Part shown: piece by piece, positions 23,307-23,355 of the stretch
How the letters are laid out: each line of letters begins with the position of its first letter
How positions within the stretch are numbered: position 1 is the stretch's first letter
Assembly: GCA_946407715.1 (NCBI GenBank)
Contig: CAMJPH010000034.1
Coordinates: 1-23,355, forward strand
Length of the DNA stretch: 23,355 bases
Reading direction: 5' to 3'
From: an uncultured Bacteroidales bacterium
GTDB taxonomy: Bacteria > Bacteroidota > Bacteroidia > Bacteroidales > WCHB1-69
The notes under the pieces: model-generated
What the model saw: the letters and a program-made list of their open reading frames with translations, nothing else
Told to the model about the DNA's origin: nothing
Database searches by the model: none
Translations under genes and position numbers: made by a program

Positions 23307-23355
23307 AGGGTGTGTCAAAAGTCACGTTTGGCACACTCTTATTTTTTGTGTGACG
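23304..23355. mobile_element. Probable insertion-sequence end running out of the window
   Basis: GAGGGTGTGTCAAAAGTCAC at 23306-23325 interrupts the T9SS frame and has the look of an IS terminal repeat. GTGTGTCAAA (23310-23319) pairs with TTTGGCACAC (23327-23336), and a T-rich run follows at 23339-23347. This forms a plus-strand terminator that would block read-in to the element. No transposase is visible in the 52 bases available, so the family is not assigned. Confidence 0.45.

Noticed and set aside
23140..23334. 64-codon minus-strand frame at the right edge
   Set aside because: It is out of frame with the T9SS tail, which shows clear homology in another frame of the same strand.

Overview
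The window is a chromosomal segment of a Bacteroidota bacterium, most likely of the order Bacteroidales. Three lines of sequence evidence support this. Proteins end in type IX secretion (T9SS) C-terminal sorting domains. Gene starts lack Shine-Dalgarno sequences. Transcription units are preceded by the Bacteroidota-type -7 box TAnnTTTG, here usually extended to TTGTAnnTTTGC. I cannot name a genus from the sequence alone.

Layout from left to right. (1) 3-3239, plus strand: the 3' part of a secreted peptidylarginine/agmatine-deiminase-family enzyme with a T9SS tail, then a second T9SS-secreted multidomain protein closed by a strong terminator. (2) 3366-6041, plus: an exported protein of about 16 MORN-like repeats, an MBL-fold hydrolase and GTP cyclohydrolase I (folE). 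(3) 6145-8247, minus: an operon read pyrH, small two-TM protein, frr, gcvH, ending in a perfect 28-bp palindrome that also works as a terminator. (4) 8343-11818, minus: a small lipoprotein translationally overlapped (ATGA) with a 1026-aa AsmA-like protein. (5) 11911-15159, minus: tRNA-Arg(CCG), the PLP-binding protein YggS, an Omp85-like outer-membrane barrel and murB, apparently one transcription unit headed by the tRNA. (6) 15245-20825, plus: a divergent cell-elongation cluster of polyprenyl diphosphate synthase, PBP2 (mrdA), RodA and a sugar-kinase/RapZ-C fusion protein. (7) 20946-22772, minus: an OmpA-like lipoprotein with TPR repeats. (8) 22820-23355: a gene-poor end holding a diverged copy of the palindrome, the last codons of a broken T9SS-secreted protein, and what looks like the end of an insertion sequence running out of the window.

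Much of the middle concerns the cell envelope. MurB makes the muramic-acid precursor, the prenyl synthase supplies isoprenoid diphosphates, PBP2 and RodA polymerise and cross-link peptidoglycan during elongation, and the kinase/RapZ-C fusion probably handles or senses amino sugars from wall turnover. The divergent promoters of clusters 5 and 6 lie in a perfect 14-bp inverted repeat, so the two envelope clusters may be co-regulated.

The most unusual items are the kinase/RapZ-C fusion at the end of the elongation operon, the tRNA-led operon with its mirrored divergent promoter, three intergenic tracts of short tandem repeats (two with 7-bp period), and the truncated T9SS gene at the right edge. 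Most of the remaining genes are ordinary housekeeping genes. I see no CRISPR array, phage module or obvious defence system.
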